Assembly (NCBI RefSeq): GCF_013407765.1
Contig: NZ_JACBZD010000002.1
Coordinates: 1,064,001 to 1,128,000, forward strand
From: Allostreptomyces psammosilenae
GTDB taxonomy: Bacteria > Actinomycetota > Actinomycetes > Streptomycetales > Streptomycetaceae
DNA length: 64,000 nt
Direction of reading: 5' to 3'
Below are positions 24,793-32,926 of this stretch, in pieces (position 1 is the first letter of the stretch; the number at the start of each line of letters is the position of its first letter). The position numbers were made by a program, and so were the translations under genes. The notes below the pieces were generated by a model. The model was not told the DNA's origin, did not search any database, and saw nothing but the letters and a program-made list of their open reading frames with translations.

Positions 24793-27522
24793 TCAGCCGC
24801 GTGGCGCCGACAGCGCGACGGCGTCGCACTCCCGGGCCCGTACCGCCCGCGCCAGGTCGTCCCGCGCCTCCCAGACCAGCCGGCGCAGCGCCGGAGCCGC
24901 GTCCGGGTGCGCCGCCAGCCAGGCGTCGGTGCGCTCCAGCGTCTCCTGGCCGTCCTGCCACACCGGGTACAGGCCGCGCACGATGCGCATGGCGATCTCG
25001 ATGGTGCGGCCCCGCCACACCTCCTCCAGCGCGGCGAAGTAGCGCTCCGCGTAGGGCGCGGTCAGCGCCCGGTGCTCCGGCCGGTTGAAGCCGTCGATCA
25101 CGGCCTCCACCATGGCGTTCGGCAGCTCGTCGCTCTCCATGACCGACGCCCACGCCCGTGCCTTCGCCTCGGCGGTCGGCCGGGCCGCCATGCAGTGCGC
25201 GTGGTGCCGGCGCCCCGAGGCGGTCGCGTCCCGGCGCAGCTCGGCGTCGATCTCCGCCTCGCCCGCCCGGCCGGCCGCCACCAGCGGCTCCAGCAGCGTC
25301 CACCGCAGGTCCCGGTCCAGCCGCAGGCCGTCGATCCGGGCGGTGCCCCGCAGCAGCCCCTCCAGCAGCCGGAACTGCTCCTCGTCCCGCGCCACCGCGG
25401 CCAGGAAGCGGGTCCAGGCCAGCTGCGGGTCGCCGCCGGGCGCGGCCAGCCGCAGCTCGTGCAGGGCGACGCCGGCCAGTTCCCGGGCGGCGCCCTCCCG
25501 GCGGGCCGGGGCCGCGTAGTGGTGCAGCGCGGTGCGGGCCTGGTCGTGCAGCGACTGCAGCACGCCGATGCCGGTCTCCCGCCCGGCGAAGGCGCGCACC
25601 AGCTCCAGGTAGTCGCCGGCCGGCATCAGCGCGTCCCGGGTCATGTTCCACACCGCGGACCAGGCCAGCGCCCGCGCCATGGGGTCGGCGAGGTCCCCGA
25701 GGTGGCCGCGCAGCGTCGCGAGGGAGGGCTCGTCGAAGCGCACCTTGCAGTAGGTGAGGTCCTCGTCGTTGACCAGCAGCAGGTCCGGGGCGGGCATGCC
25801 GGCCAGCTCGGGCACCCGGGTGGCCGGCCCGGTCACGTCCACCTCCGCCCGGCGCTCGCGGACCAGGGAGCCGTCCGCCTGCCTGCGGTAGGCGCCCACC
25901 GCGACCCGGTGCGGGCGCAGCGTGCCGGGCACGGTGCGGTCGGAGCCGCGCTCGGCCGGCACCGGGTCGGCCTCCTGGAGGATCGTCACGTCGGTCACGA
26001 CGCCGTCACCGTTGGTGGTCACCCGGGGGGTGAGGGCGTTGACGCCGGCCGTCTCCAGCCAGGCCCGGGACCAGGCCCGGACGTCCCGGCCGGAGGTCTG
26101 GGCGAGCACGTCCAGCAGGTCCTGCAGGGTGGTGTTGGCGTACGCGTGCGCCTTGAAGTAGCGGCGCGCGCCCTCCATGAAGGCGTCCCGCCCGACGTAG
26201 GCCACCAGCTGCTTGAGCACCGAGGCGCCCTTGGCGTAGGTGATGCCGTCGAAGTTGAGCTTGGCGTCCTCCAGGTCGCGGATGTCCGCCGTGACCGGGT
26301 GGGTGGTGGGCAGCTGGTCCTGCCGGTACGCCCACGCCTTGCGGCGGTTGGCGAAGGTGATCCAGCCGTTCTTCCAGCGGGTCGCCTCGCTCAGCGCCAG
26401 CGCCCCCATGTAGTCGGCGAAGGACTCCTTCAGCCACAGGTCGTCCCACCAGCGCATGGTGACCAGGTCGCCGAACCACATGTGCGCCATCTCGTGCAGG
26501 ATCACGTTGGCCCGCGCCTCGTACGAGGCGTCGGTGACCTTCGAACGGAAGACGTACTCCTCCCGGAAGGTCACGCAGCCGGGGTTCTCCATGGCGCCGA
26601 TGTTGTACTCCGGCACGAAGGCCTGGTCGTACTTCCCGAACGGGTACGGGAAGTCGAAGTGGTCGTGGAAGAAGTCCAGGCCCTGCTTGGTGACGGTGTG
26701 GATGGCGTCCGCGTCCAGGTGCTCGGCCAGCGACCGGCGGCACAGCGCGGACAGCGGCACGACCAGCTCCGAGCCGTCCGGCAGGGTGCGCCGCCACTCG
26801 TCGCGGACCACGTGGTAGGGGCCGGCCACGATGGCGGTGATGTAGGTCGAGATCCGCGGGGTCGCCTCGAACCGCCAGCGCGCCAGCGGCACCGGGGGCC
26901 GCGCGCCCGCCGCCGGGGAGGGGTCCGCGGGGAGCGGCTCGGGCGCGCCGGCGGCCGGCGCACCGGAGATCACCGTCCAGTGCGCCGGCGCGGTCACGGT
27001 GAAGGTGAACGAGGCCTTCAGGTCCGGCTGCTCGAAGTTCGCGAAGACCCGCCGGGCGTCCGCGGGCTCGTACTGGGTGTAGAGGTACGCCTCGCCGTCC
27101 ACCGGGTCGACGAAGCGGTGCAGCCCCTCGCCGGTGCGGCTGTAGGCGCAGGTGGCGTCCACCGTCACCTCGTTGGACTCGGACAGGTTCGGCAGCGCCA
27201 CCCGGGCGCCGTCGAAGACCTCGGCCGGGTCCAGCGGCCGCCCGTTGAGGGTGACCGCGTGGACCTCGGGGGCCAGCAGGTCCAGGAAGGTGTCGGCGCC
27301 CGGGGTGGCGCAGCTGAACCGCACGGTCGTGGTGGAGCGGAAGGTGCCGACCGCCGGGTCGGTGCTCGCCTCCGCGGCCGGGCCGCCCGTGGCCCCATCC
27401 GGTGCCGCGAGGCCCCCGGCGTCCGCCGCCGGGGAGAGGTCCAGCGACACCTCGTAGGACTCCACGTCGAGGATGTCGGCCCGGGTCTGGGCCTCCTCGC
27501 GGGTCAGGTTCTTGCCCGGCAC
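24793..27522 (-). CDS. pepN: Aminopeptidase N (M1 family), copy 2
   Basis: This is a 909-residue M1 zinc aminopeptidase with GAMEN at 309-313, HEMAH-x18-E at 343-347 and E366 (in WLKESFA), and GITYAKGASVL for the catalytic Tyr. It is about 40 residues longer than copy 1 because of two Ala/Gly/Pro-rich insertions, near residues 35-58 and 188-208. The second active-site half differs slightly (WWDDLWLKESFADY against WWNDLWLNESFATY), so specificity may have shifted. GTG 27522 is 7 nt after GAGGGAG. It reads away from the DsbA-like gene across a 241-bp gap. Model streptomycetes usually have one pepN at this chromosomal position, so one of the two is probably the accessory copy. Confidence 0.93.
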   Translation of the reverse strand: MPGKNLTREEAQTRADILDVESYEVSLDLSPAADAGGLAAPDGATGGPAAEASTDPAVGTFRSTTTVRFSCATPGADTFLDLLAPEVHAVTLNGRPLDPAEVFDGARVALPNLSESNEVTVDATCAYSRTGEGLHRFVDPVDGEAYLYTQYEPADARRVFANFEQPDLKASFTFTVTAPAHWTVISGAPAAGAPEPLPADPSPAAGARPPVPLARWRFEATPRISTYITAIVAGPYHVVRDEWRRTLPDGSELVVPLSALCRRSLAEHLDADAIHTVTKQGLDFFHDHFDFPYPFGKYDQAFVPEYNIGAMENPGCVTFREEYVFRSKVTDASYEARANVILHEMAHMWFGDLVTMRWWDDLWLKESFADYMGALALSEATRWKNGWITFANRRKAWAYRQDQLPTTHPVTADIRDLEDAKLNFDGITYAKGASVLKQLVAYVGRDAFMEGARRYFKAHAYANTTLQDLLDVLAQTSGRDVRAWSRAWLETAGVNALTPRVTTNGDGVVTDVTILQEADPVPAERGSDRTVPGTLRPHRVAVGAYRRQADGSLVRERRAEVDVTGPATRVPELAGMPAPDLLLVNDEDLTYCKVRFDEPSLATLRGHLGDLADPMARALAWSAVWNMTRDALMPAGDYLELVRAFAGRETGIGVLQSLHDQARTALHHYAAPARREGAARELAGVALHELRLAAPGGDPQLAWTRFLAAVARDEEQFRLLEGLLRGTARIDGLRLDRDLRWTLLEPLVAAGRAGEAEIDAELRRDATASGRRHHAHCMAARPTAEAKARAWASVMESDELPNAMVEAVIDGFNRPEHRALTAPYAERYFAALEEVWRGRTIEIAMRIVRGLYPVWQDGQETLERTDAWLAAHPDAAPALRRLVWEARDDLARAVRARECDAVALSAPRG

Positions 27523-27763
27523 GTCGGAACTCCCTCGTCGTCGTGGGGATGGGGTGCCGAGGGCACGCGGGTGCGTCCTCGGCGGCGTGCGGCTGCCGGG
27601 GGCGCTGGCGTGCTCGTGGCCGCCCGTGACCGCCCAGGGCATCCGCAGCGCATCCTCCCATGTCCGGGTGCGGGAATGACGGCGCCGCCGGGCTGGTTGC
27701 CACCGGCGGGGTCGGCCTTCCCGAGACCGGTCCATCGCGTCGTTTCGAAAGCGAGGAGCAGCC

Positions 27764-28390
27764 ATGGCGGACGAGCGCAAGATCGTCGATTTCTGGTTCG
27801 ACCCGTTGTGTCCCTGGGCGTGGATGACGTCCCGTTGGATCCTGGAGGTGGAGCAGGTCCGGCCGATCGAGGTGCGCTGGCACGTGATGAGCCTGGCGGT
27901 GCTCAACGAGGGCCGGGAGCTGCCGGAGCAGTACGTCGAGTTGATGAAGAAGGCGTGGGGCCCGGTGCGGGTCGCCATCGCCGCCGAGGCCGAGCACGGC
28001 AACGAGGTGCTGGGCCCGCTGTACACCGCGCTCGGCACCCGCCGGCACCCGCAGGACCGCGAGCTGGACCGCGCCACCGTCGCCGAGGCGCTGGCGGAGG
28101 TCGGCCTCCCGGAGTCGCTGGCGGACGCCTACGACTCCACCGAGTACGACGAGCGCCTGCGCGCCTCGCACGCCGAGGGCATCGGCCTGGTCGGCCAGGA
28201 GGTGGGCACGCCGGTGATCGCCCTGGTCAACGACGCCGGGGAGAAGGTGGGCATCTTCGGCCCGGTGGTCACCCCCGCGCCCAAGGGCGAGGAGGCCGCC
28301 AAGCTCTGGGACGGCGTCCGCGCGGTGCTGGAGATCCCCGGCTTCTACGAGCTCAAGCGGACCCGGGAACAGGGCCCGATCTTCGACTGA
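27764..28390 (+). CDS. DsbA-family / mycothiol-dependent nitroreductase-like protein
   Basis: This 208-residue thioredoxin-fold protein of the DsbA subgroup resembles mycobacterial Rv2466c. The active-site loop is at FDPLCPWAWMTSRW, the helical insertion follows, and the cis-Pro loop is GTPVIAL. A classical CxxC would read CPWC; here residue 19 is Ala, leaving a single Cys16, so the protein probably works by a monothiol mechanism with mycothiol rather than as a dithiol oxidase. ATG 27764 follows GCGAGGAGC. No signal peptide is present, which implies a cytoplasmic location. It is transcribed away from pepN copy 2. Confidence 0.87.
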   Translation: MADERKIVDFWFDPLCPWAWMTSRWILEVEQVRPIEVRWHVMSLAVLNEGRELPEQYVELMKKAWGPVRVAIAAEAEHGNEVLGPLYTALGTRRHPQDRELDRATVAEALAEVGLPESLADAYDSTEYDERLRASHAEGIGLVGQEVGTPVIALVNDAGEKVGIFGPVVTPAPKGEEAAKLWDGVRAVLEIPGFYELKRTREQGPIFD

Positions 28391-28465
28391 CGGCACCGGT
28401 CCGCCCCGCGCGCCCCAGCCCCGGTGGTGGCCGGGCGAGCGCGCGCGGGCGGGGGAGCACCACCC

Positions 28466-28494
28466 GGCGGCCGGCGGTGACGCCGCCGGCCGCC
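28466..28494. terminator. Bidirectional terminator hairpin
   Basis: GGCGGCCGGCGG pairs with 28483-28494 in a perfect 12-bp stem closing a 5-nt loop TGACG. It lies between the convergent DsbA-like and amino acid permease genes. Confidence 0.6.
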
Positions 28495-28518
28495 ACGGGC
28501 GGGCTCGCCGCGGCGGGA

Positions 28519-29997
28519 CTACGCGTCCCGGCGCGGCGCCTCCTCGGCGCGGCGGCGCCGGAGCACCTCCCGGAGCAGGGCGACGGCCAGGATGACCGCG
28601 GCCAGGACGCCGGCGCTCAGCAGCTGCTGCCGGGCGGCGGCGTCGCCCAGCATCAGCAGCAGCACACCCCCGAGCCCCGCCACGGCCAGCCAGGTCAGGT
28701 ACGGGAAGGCCCACATCCGCACGGTCAGCCGCTCCGGCGCCTCCCGCTCCAGCCGGCGCCGCATCCGCAGCTGGGCGGCGGCCACGAACCCCCACACGAC
28801 CAGCAGCAGCGCGCCCACCGAGTTCAGCATGAACAGGAACACGGTGTCCGGCCACCAGTAGTTGAACAGCACCGAGACGAAGCCGAAGGCCACCGAGGCC
28901 AGCACGGCGACGCGGGGCGAGCCGGAGCGCGAGGTGCGCAGCAGGGGCCGCGGCGCCTGGCCGCGTTCGGCCAGCGAGTACACCATCCGGGACGCCCCGT
29001 AGAGGTTGGCGTTCAGCGCGGACAGCAGCGCCAGGAAGACCACGGCGTCCATCAGCCCGGCGGCTCCGGGGACCCCGAGGCGGTCCAGCACCGCCACGTA
29101 CGGGCTGGCGCCGACCTCGGCGGAGTCCCAGGGCAGCAGGGTGACGATCACCGCGACGGAGCCGACGTAGAACAGCAGGATGCGCCAGACGGCAGTGCGC
29201 ACGGCGCTGCCCACCGAGCGGCGCGGGTCGTCGGACTCGGCGGCGGCGATGGTGACGACCTCCAGGCCGCCGAAGGAGAACGCCACCGCGAGCAGGCCGA
29301 CGACCACCCCGTCCAGGCCGTTGGGGAAGAACCCGCCGTGCCCGGTGAGGTTGCTCAGGCCGGGGGCCGGCACGTCCGGCAGCACGCCGAGCACGGCGAG
29401 CCCGCCCAGCAGCAGGAAGCCCACGATGGTGACCACCTTCACCGCGGCGAACCAGAACTCGAACTCGCCGAAGTTCCGTACCGCGGCCAGGTTCGCGGCG
29501 GTGAGCACCACCATGAACACCAGCACCCAGGCCCACTGTGGCACCGCCGGCACCCAGCCGTGCGCGATGCCGGCCGCGCCGGTCGCCTCCACCGCGAGCA
29601 CCACCACCAGCAGCCACCAGTACAGCCAGCCGACGGTGAAGCCCGCCCAGCGCCCGAGGGAGCGCTCGGCGTGCACCGAGAAGGAGCCGGAAGCCGGCTC
29701 GGCCGCGGACATCTCGCCGAGCATGCGCATGATCAGCGTGACCAGCCCGCCGGCCAGCAGGTACGACACCAGGATCCCCGGGCCGGCCGCCGCGATGCCG
29801 GCGCCGGAGCCGACGAACAGCCCCGCGCCGATGACCCCGCCCAGACCGAGCATGGACAGGTGCCGGCGGCGCAGGCCGTGCTGGAGCCCGGACCGGCCGC
29901 CGTCGGCCGGGGCGCCCCCCATCGGCTCGCCGGGCGAGGCCGCCGCGTTCGCGGACCGCTCGCCCCCGGGGCGATCGATGGACTGGCGTGTCGACAT
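28519..29997 (-). CDS. APC-superfamily amino acid permease
   Basis: This 492-residue integral membrane transporter has about twelve hydrophobic segments. The first, LGGVIGAGLFVGSGAGIAAAGPG, contains the unwound-helix GxGLF motif of the amino acid/polyamine/organocation family. SYLLAGGLVTLIMRMLGEM and NLAAVRNFGEFEFWFAAVK are typical of the GabP/AnsP/CycA group. It probably imports a neutral or γ-amino acid by proton symport; the exact substrate is unknown. ATG 29997 is used because the residues before it lack membrane or family features and AGAGAG lies 11 nt upstream. It is divergent from bioY across a 370-bp gap. Confidence 0.9.
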   Translation of the reverse strand: MSTRQSIDRPGGERSANAAASPGEPMGGAPADGGRSGLQHGLRRRHLSMLGLGGVIGAGLFVGSGAGIAAAGPGILVSYLLAGGLVTLIMRMLGEMSAAEPASGSFSVHAERSLGRWAGFTVGWLYWWLLVVVLAVEATGAAGIAHGWVPAVPQWAWVLVFMVVLTAANLAAVRNFGEFEFWFAAVKVVTIVGFLLLGGLAVLGVLPDVPAPGLSNLTGHGGFFPNGLDGVVVGLLAVAFSFGGLEVVTIAAAESDDPRRSVGSAVRTAVWRILLFYVGSVAVIVTLLPWDSAEVGASPYVAVLDRLGVPGAAGLMDAVVFLALLSALNANLYGASRMVYSLAERGQAPRPLLRTSRSGSPRVAVLASVAFGFVSVLFNYWWPDTVFLFMLNSVGALLLVVWGFVAAAQLRMRRRLEREAPERLTVRMWAFPYLTWLAVAGLGGVLLLMLGDAAARQQLLSAGVLAAVILAVALLREVLRRRRAEEAPRRDA

Positions 29998-30367
29998 GTC
30001 GATGTGGTCTCTCTGTGCTGCGCGTGCCGCCCTCGGGCGGACAGGACGGGCCGGGGCGGCGGTCGGGCCGACCCTGGATTCCGGTACCGGCGTGGCCCCG
30101 CGGCCGCGCGGCGACGGAATCCGCGTAAGTGTCCCCCGTGACGTGCGGGAACCCAAGTGGATTCCGGCATGTGAACAACGTGTGTCCGCCGGGCGTCACC
30201 ACGGCGCGCCGCCCTCCGGCCGATCCGCGCGCCGCCGCGACACGATCTGTGGGAAGTACACCAAACCGGCGGGAGTCGACTTGTCGCCGCTGCCAACGGC
30301 GGTCCGGGGCCGCACTGGATACCGTCACCGGTACCGACCGCTGACCGCCGAACGCACGGAGAACAGC
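29998..30367. other. Divergent intergenic region between permease and bioY
   Basis: No gene is seen in these 370 bp. A TACCGT hexamer at 30320-30325 could be the -10 box of bioY, about 43 bp before its ATG, but no convincing -35 precedes it. The sequence TGTGAACAACGTGTG near 30170 is only a half match to a BioQ-type palindrome, so biotin control cannot be claimed. Confidence 0.35.
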
Positions 30368-30979
30368 ATGAGCAGCCCCGCTACGACCCTCGCCCGCCCC
30401 GGGCAGGTCCTCGCCGACAGCATCCTGCGCGCCGGCGCGTCCACCGCGGCCCGCGCCCGGACCCGCGACCTGGCCCTCGTGGTCGGCGGCGCCGCCCTCA
30501 CCGGCCTCGCCGCGCAGATCTCCGTGCCGGTGCCCGGCACCCCCGTGCCGGTCACCGGCCAGACCTTCGCCGTGCTGCTCGTCGGCACCGCCCTCGGGGC
30601 CCGCCGCGGCCTCGCCGCGATGGCGCTCTACCTGCTCGCCGGCGCCGCCGGCATGCCCTGGTTCGCCGAGGGCGCCAGCGGCTTCGCGATGCCCTCCTTC
30701 GGCTTCGTGCTCGGCTTCGTGCTCGCCGCCGCCGCGGTCGGCGCCCTCGCCCGGCGCGGTGGCGACCGCACCCCGCTGCGCACCGCCGGCACCATGCTGG
30801 TCGGCAACGCGGTGATCTACGCGGTGGGCGTCCCCTACCTGGCCTACGCCCTGCAGGTCCCGCTGGCCGAGGCAGCCGCCCTGGGCATGGTGCCGTTCCT
30901 GATCGGCGACGCCCTCAAGCTGCTGCTGGCCGCCGGCGTGCTGCCCGCCGCCTGGAAGCTGGTCGGCCGCCGCGGCTGA
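30368..30979 (+). CDS. bioY: Biotin transporter S-component BioY
   Basis: This 203-residue membrane protein is the substrate-binding unit of ECF-type biotin uptake. It has about six helices and the family signatures VPVPGTPVPVTGQTFAVLLVGTALGARRG and LYLLAGAAGMPWFAEGASG, which is the BioY pattern for the biotin pocket. The C-terminal helix (FLIGDALKLLLAAGVLPAAWKLV) is also typical. No bioM/bioN ATPase or T-component gene adjoins it, so it either works alone or borrows a shared ECF module encoded elsewhere. The ATG lies shortly after GGAGAACAGC. It stands alone, divergent from the amino acid permease. Confidence 0.92.
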   Translation: MSSPATTLARPGQVLADSILRAGASTAARARTRDLALVVGGAALTGLAAQISVPVPGTPVPVTGQTFAVLLVGTALGARRGLAAMALYLLAGAAGMPWFAEGASGFAMPSFGFVLGFVLAAAAVGALARRGGDRTPLRTAGTMLVGNAVIYAVGVPYLAYALQVPLAEAAALGMVPFLIGDALKLLLAAGVLPAAWKLVGRRG

Positions 30980-31098
30980 CCCCACGGGCACGCGTGACCC
31001 CTCACGGGCACGCCCGGCCCACCCGCGGCCCGGGGTGCACGCGGCCCCGTCCGCCAGGGGGGCGGCGGGGGGACCGGCGCGCATGAAAGACTTCACCC

Positions 31099-31572
31099 AT
31101 GCGCGTTTACCTCGGTTCCGACCATGCCGGATTCGAACTGAAGAATCACCTCGTCGAGTGGTTGAAGGGCGCGGGCCACGAGCCCGTCGACCTCGGTCCC
31201 GCCGTCTACGACGCCGAGGACGACTACCCCCCGTTCGTGCTGCGGGCCGCCGAGCGCACCGCCGCCGACCCGGACTCCCTCGGCGTCGTCATCGGCGGCT
31301 CCGGGAACGGCGAGGCGATCGCCGCCAACAAGGTCAAGGGGGTGCGCGCCGCCCTGGTGTGGAGCGAGGACACCGCCCGCCTCGGCCGCGAGCACAACAA
31401 CGCCAACGTGATCAGCCTCGGCGCCCGCCAGTACAGCGCCGAGGAGGCCGTCCGGTTCGTCGAGATCTTCCTCGGCACCGCGTACTCGGGGGCCGAGCGC
31501 CACACCCGCCGCATCGAGCAGCTGGCCGCCTACGAGACCACCGGCGAACTGCCCCCGCTGCCCGAGGGCTGA
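31099..31572 (+). CDS. rpiB: Ribose-5-phosphate isomerase B
   Basis: This 157-residue RpiB/LacAB-family sugar phosphate isomerase interconverts ribose-5-phosphate and ribulose-5-phosphate in the pentose phosphate pathway. GSDHAGFELK near the N-terminus is the phosphate/substrate loop. The segment IGGSGNGEAIAANKVKGVRAAL carries Glu72 where enteric RpiB has a catalytic Cys; this matches the actinobacterial type that uses a Glu as base. REHNNANVISLGAR is also diagnostic. No Shine-Dalgarno sequence is evident, and AAGACT sits 6 nt before the ATG, so initiation may be leaderless. A DNA glycosylase gene follows 124 bp later on the same strand. Confidence 0.94.
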   Translation: MRVYLGSDHAGFELKNHLVEWLKGAGHEPVDLGPAVYDAEDDYPPFVLRAAERTAADPDSLGVVIGGSGNGEAIAANKVKGVRAALVWSEDTARLGREHNNANVISLGARQYSAEEAVRFVEIFLGTAYSGAERHTRRIEQLAAYETTGELPPLPEG

Positions 31573-31696
31573 CCGGCACCCCGCCGGTCCACCCCTTCCC
31601 GAACCAGCCCTTCCCGACCCATCACCGCGCGCACCGCCCCGCCCCGTCCGGCGAGCGGGGCGGTGGCGCGCGACACGAAGAGGAACCCGCCCCGCC

Positions 31697-32572
31697 GTGC
31701 CCGAGGGCCACACCATCCACCGGCTCGCCGCCGCGTGCATCGACCACTTCGCTGGCCGGAAACTTCTGGTCAGCTCCCCGCAGGGACGTTTCGGCCAGGG
31801 GGCCGCCCGGCTGGACGGGCTGCCGCTCGCCGGCGCCGACGCGCACGGCAAGCACCTGTTCCTCCGTTTCGGGACCGACCCCGACGAGCCGGTCCACCGC
31901 CTCCACATCCACCTCGGCCTGTACGGCAAGGTGACCTTCGGCACCGGGCCGGTCCCCCCGCCCACCGGGCAGATCCGGCTGCGGCTCGCCACCGGCGAGG
32001 CCGTCGCCACCGACACCACCGCCGCCGGCGACGACGGCCGCTGGATGGACCTGCGCGGCCCCACCGCCTGCGAACTGCTGGATCCCGCCGAGGAGGCGGC
32101 CATCCACGCCCGCCTCGGCGCCGACCCGCTGCTCCCCCCGGACGACCCGCGCGCCGACCCGGAGCCGGCCCGCCGCCGCATCGCCCACAGCCGCACCACC
32201 ATCGCCGCCCTGCTCATGGACCAGTCCGTGATCGCCGGCGCCGGAAACGTCTACCGGGCCGAGGTGCTCTTCCGACAGGGCATCGAGCCGCACCGCCCCG
32301 GCAGGGACGTCACCGCCGAGGAGTGGGAACGCGTCTGGGCCGACCTGCGCGCCCTGATGGCCGAGGGGGTGCGCACCGGGCGCATCGACACCGTGCGCCC
32401 GGAGCACACCCCGGAGGCCATGGGGCGCCCGCCCCGGGTCGACGACCACGGTGGCGAGGTCTACGTCTACCGCCGCGCCGGCATGCCGTGCCTGATCTGT
32501 GGCACGCCCGTCGCGACGGAGTCACACGCGGCCCGCAACCTCTTCTGGTGTCCGACCTGTCAGGCACGCTGA
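31697..32572 (+). CDS. Fpg/Nei-family DNA glycosylase
   Basis: This 291-residue base-excision repair enzyme removes oxidised bases and nicks the strand. The N-terminal Pro2-Glu3 (VPEGHTIHRLA) supply the Schiff-base nucleophile and acid, and Lys in ADAHGKHLFLRF contacts the phosphate. The helix-two-turn-helix reads LLMDQSVIAGAGNVYRAEVLF. The C-terminal zinc finger has Cys265, Cys268, Cys285 and Cys288. The start VPEGHTIHRLA, rather than PELPEVE, indicates the actinobacterial Nei-like (endonuclease VIII) branch more than Fpg proper. GTG 31697 encodes the initiator required for exposing Pro2; a GAGGAA lies about 13 nt upstream. Confidence 0.92.
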   Translation: MPEGHTIHRLAAACIDHFAGRKLLVSSPQGRFGQGAARLDGLPLAGADAHGKHLFLRFGTDPDEPVHRLHIHLGLYGKVTFGTGPVPPPTGQIRLRLATGEAVATDTTAAGDDGRWMDLRGPTACELLDPAEEAAIHARLGADPLLPPDDPRADPEPARRRIAHSRTTIAALLMDQSVIAGAGNVYRAEVLFRQGIEPHRPGRDVTAEEWERVWADLRALMAEGVRTGRIDTVRPEHTPEAMGRPPRVDDHGGEVYVYRRAGMPCLICGTPVATESHAARNLFWCPTCQAR

Positions 32573-32847
32573 TCCCTAGCCATCGCGCGCCCCACGGGCG
32601 GACACTCGACAGCGTCCCCCCACACCCCGTCAACCCGGCCCGGAGCGACGTCGGCTGACGCCGGCGACGACGGCACGCCGAGAGTCACACGCCCGCTCGA
32701 ACCGTCACCCGCCCGCGCCCCACGGCGCCCGACGGGGAACCCGGTCCGGCGCGGAAGCGTTGATGATGCGGCGAGCGCCGACGCCGCCCGGCACCGACCG
32801 GACGCACCGCGACGCACCCGCCACGCCATATCCACAAGGAGCACTTT

Positions 32848-32916
32848 TTGGACCGCTTGCACCCCAGGCGCCCGGAACGTCGGGGAACGTCGACGTTCCG
32901 TCGGTCGGGTCGGTAA
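32848..32916 (+). CDS. Candidate 22-codon leader ORF with TTG start
   Basis: AAGGAG at 32836-32841 lies 6 nt before TTG 32848, opening a short Arg-rich frame (start LDRLHPRRPERRG) that stops at TAA 32914-32916, eleven bases before the phosphatase ATG. The frame overlaps the operator and -10 box of the phosphatase promoter, so it may be chance. It is recorded because the ribosome site is good. Confidence 0.2.
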   Translation: MDRLHPRRPERRGTSTFRRSGR

Positions 32917-32919
32917 GGT
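32874..32919 (+). promoter_or_regulatory. Palindromic operator plus leaderless promoter of the SpoIIE-type phosphatase gene
   Basis: The half-site GGAACGTC occurs at 32874-32881 and 32884-32891 and its complement GACGTTCC at 32892-32899, so the last two form the perfect 16-bp palindrome GGAACGTCGACGTTCC and all three sit 8-10 bp apart. A TAAGGT -10 box (32914-32919) ends 7 nt before the ATG, implying a leaderless transcript; the palindrome would cover the -35 region. The rest of the 354-bp gap 32573-32926 holds nothing else recognisable. Confidence 0.55.
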
Positions 32920-32926
32920 CCCGACC

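Noticed and set aside
17918-28390. Insertion sequence or integrase-borne island as the cause of the pepN duplication
   Set aside because: No transposase, integrase, tRNA or terminal repeat was found in or next to the block, so mobile transfer is not supported by direct evidence.
24592-30141. Open frame of about 1850 codons on the plus strand, opposite the second pepN and permease genes
   Set aside because: It is antisense to clear genes, dominated by Arg/Gly/Pro/Val/His, has no family motif and arises because stop codons are rare in the high-GC complement of real genes. Similar long shadows (2556-5603, 7219-9873, 11705-14851, 17819-21439) were also dropped apart from the true genes at their ends.
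30160-30190. BioQ-type operator before bioY
   Set aside because: Only one half (TGAAC) matches the palindrome; the other half reads GTGTG. A chance match cannot be excluded.
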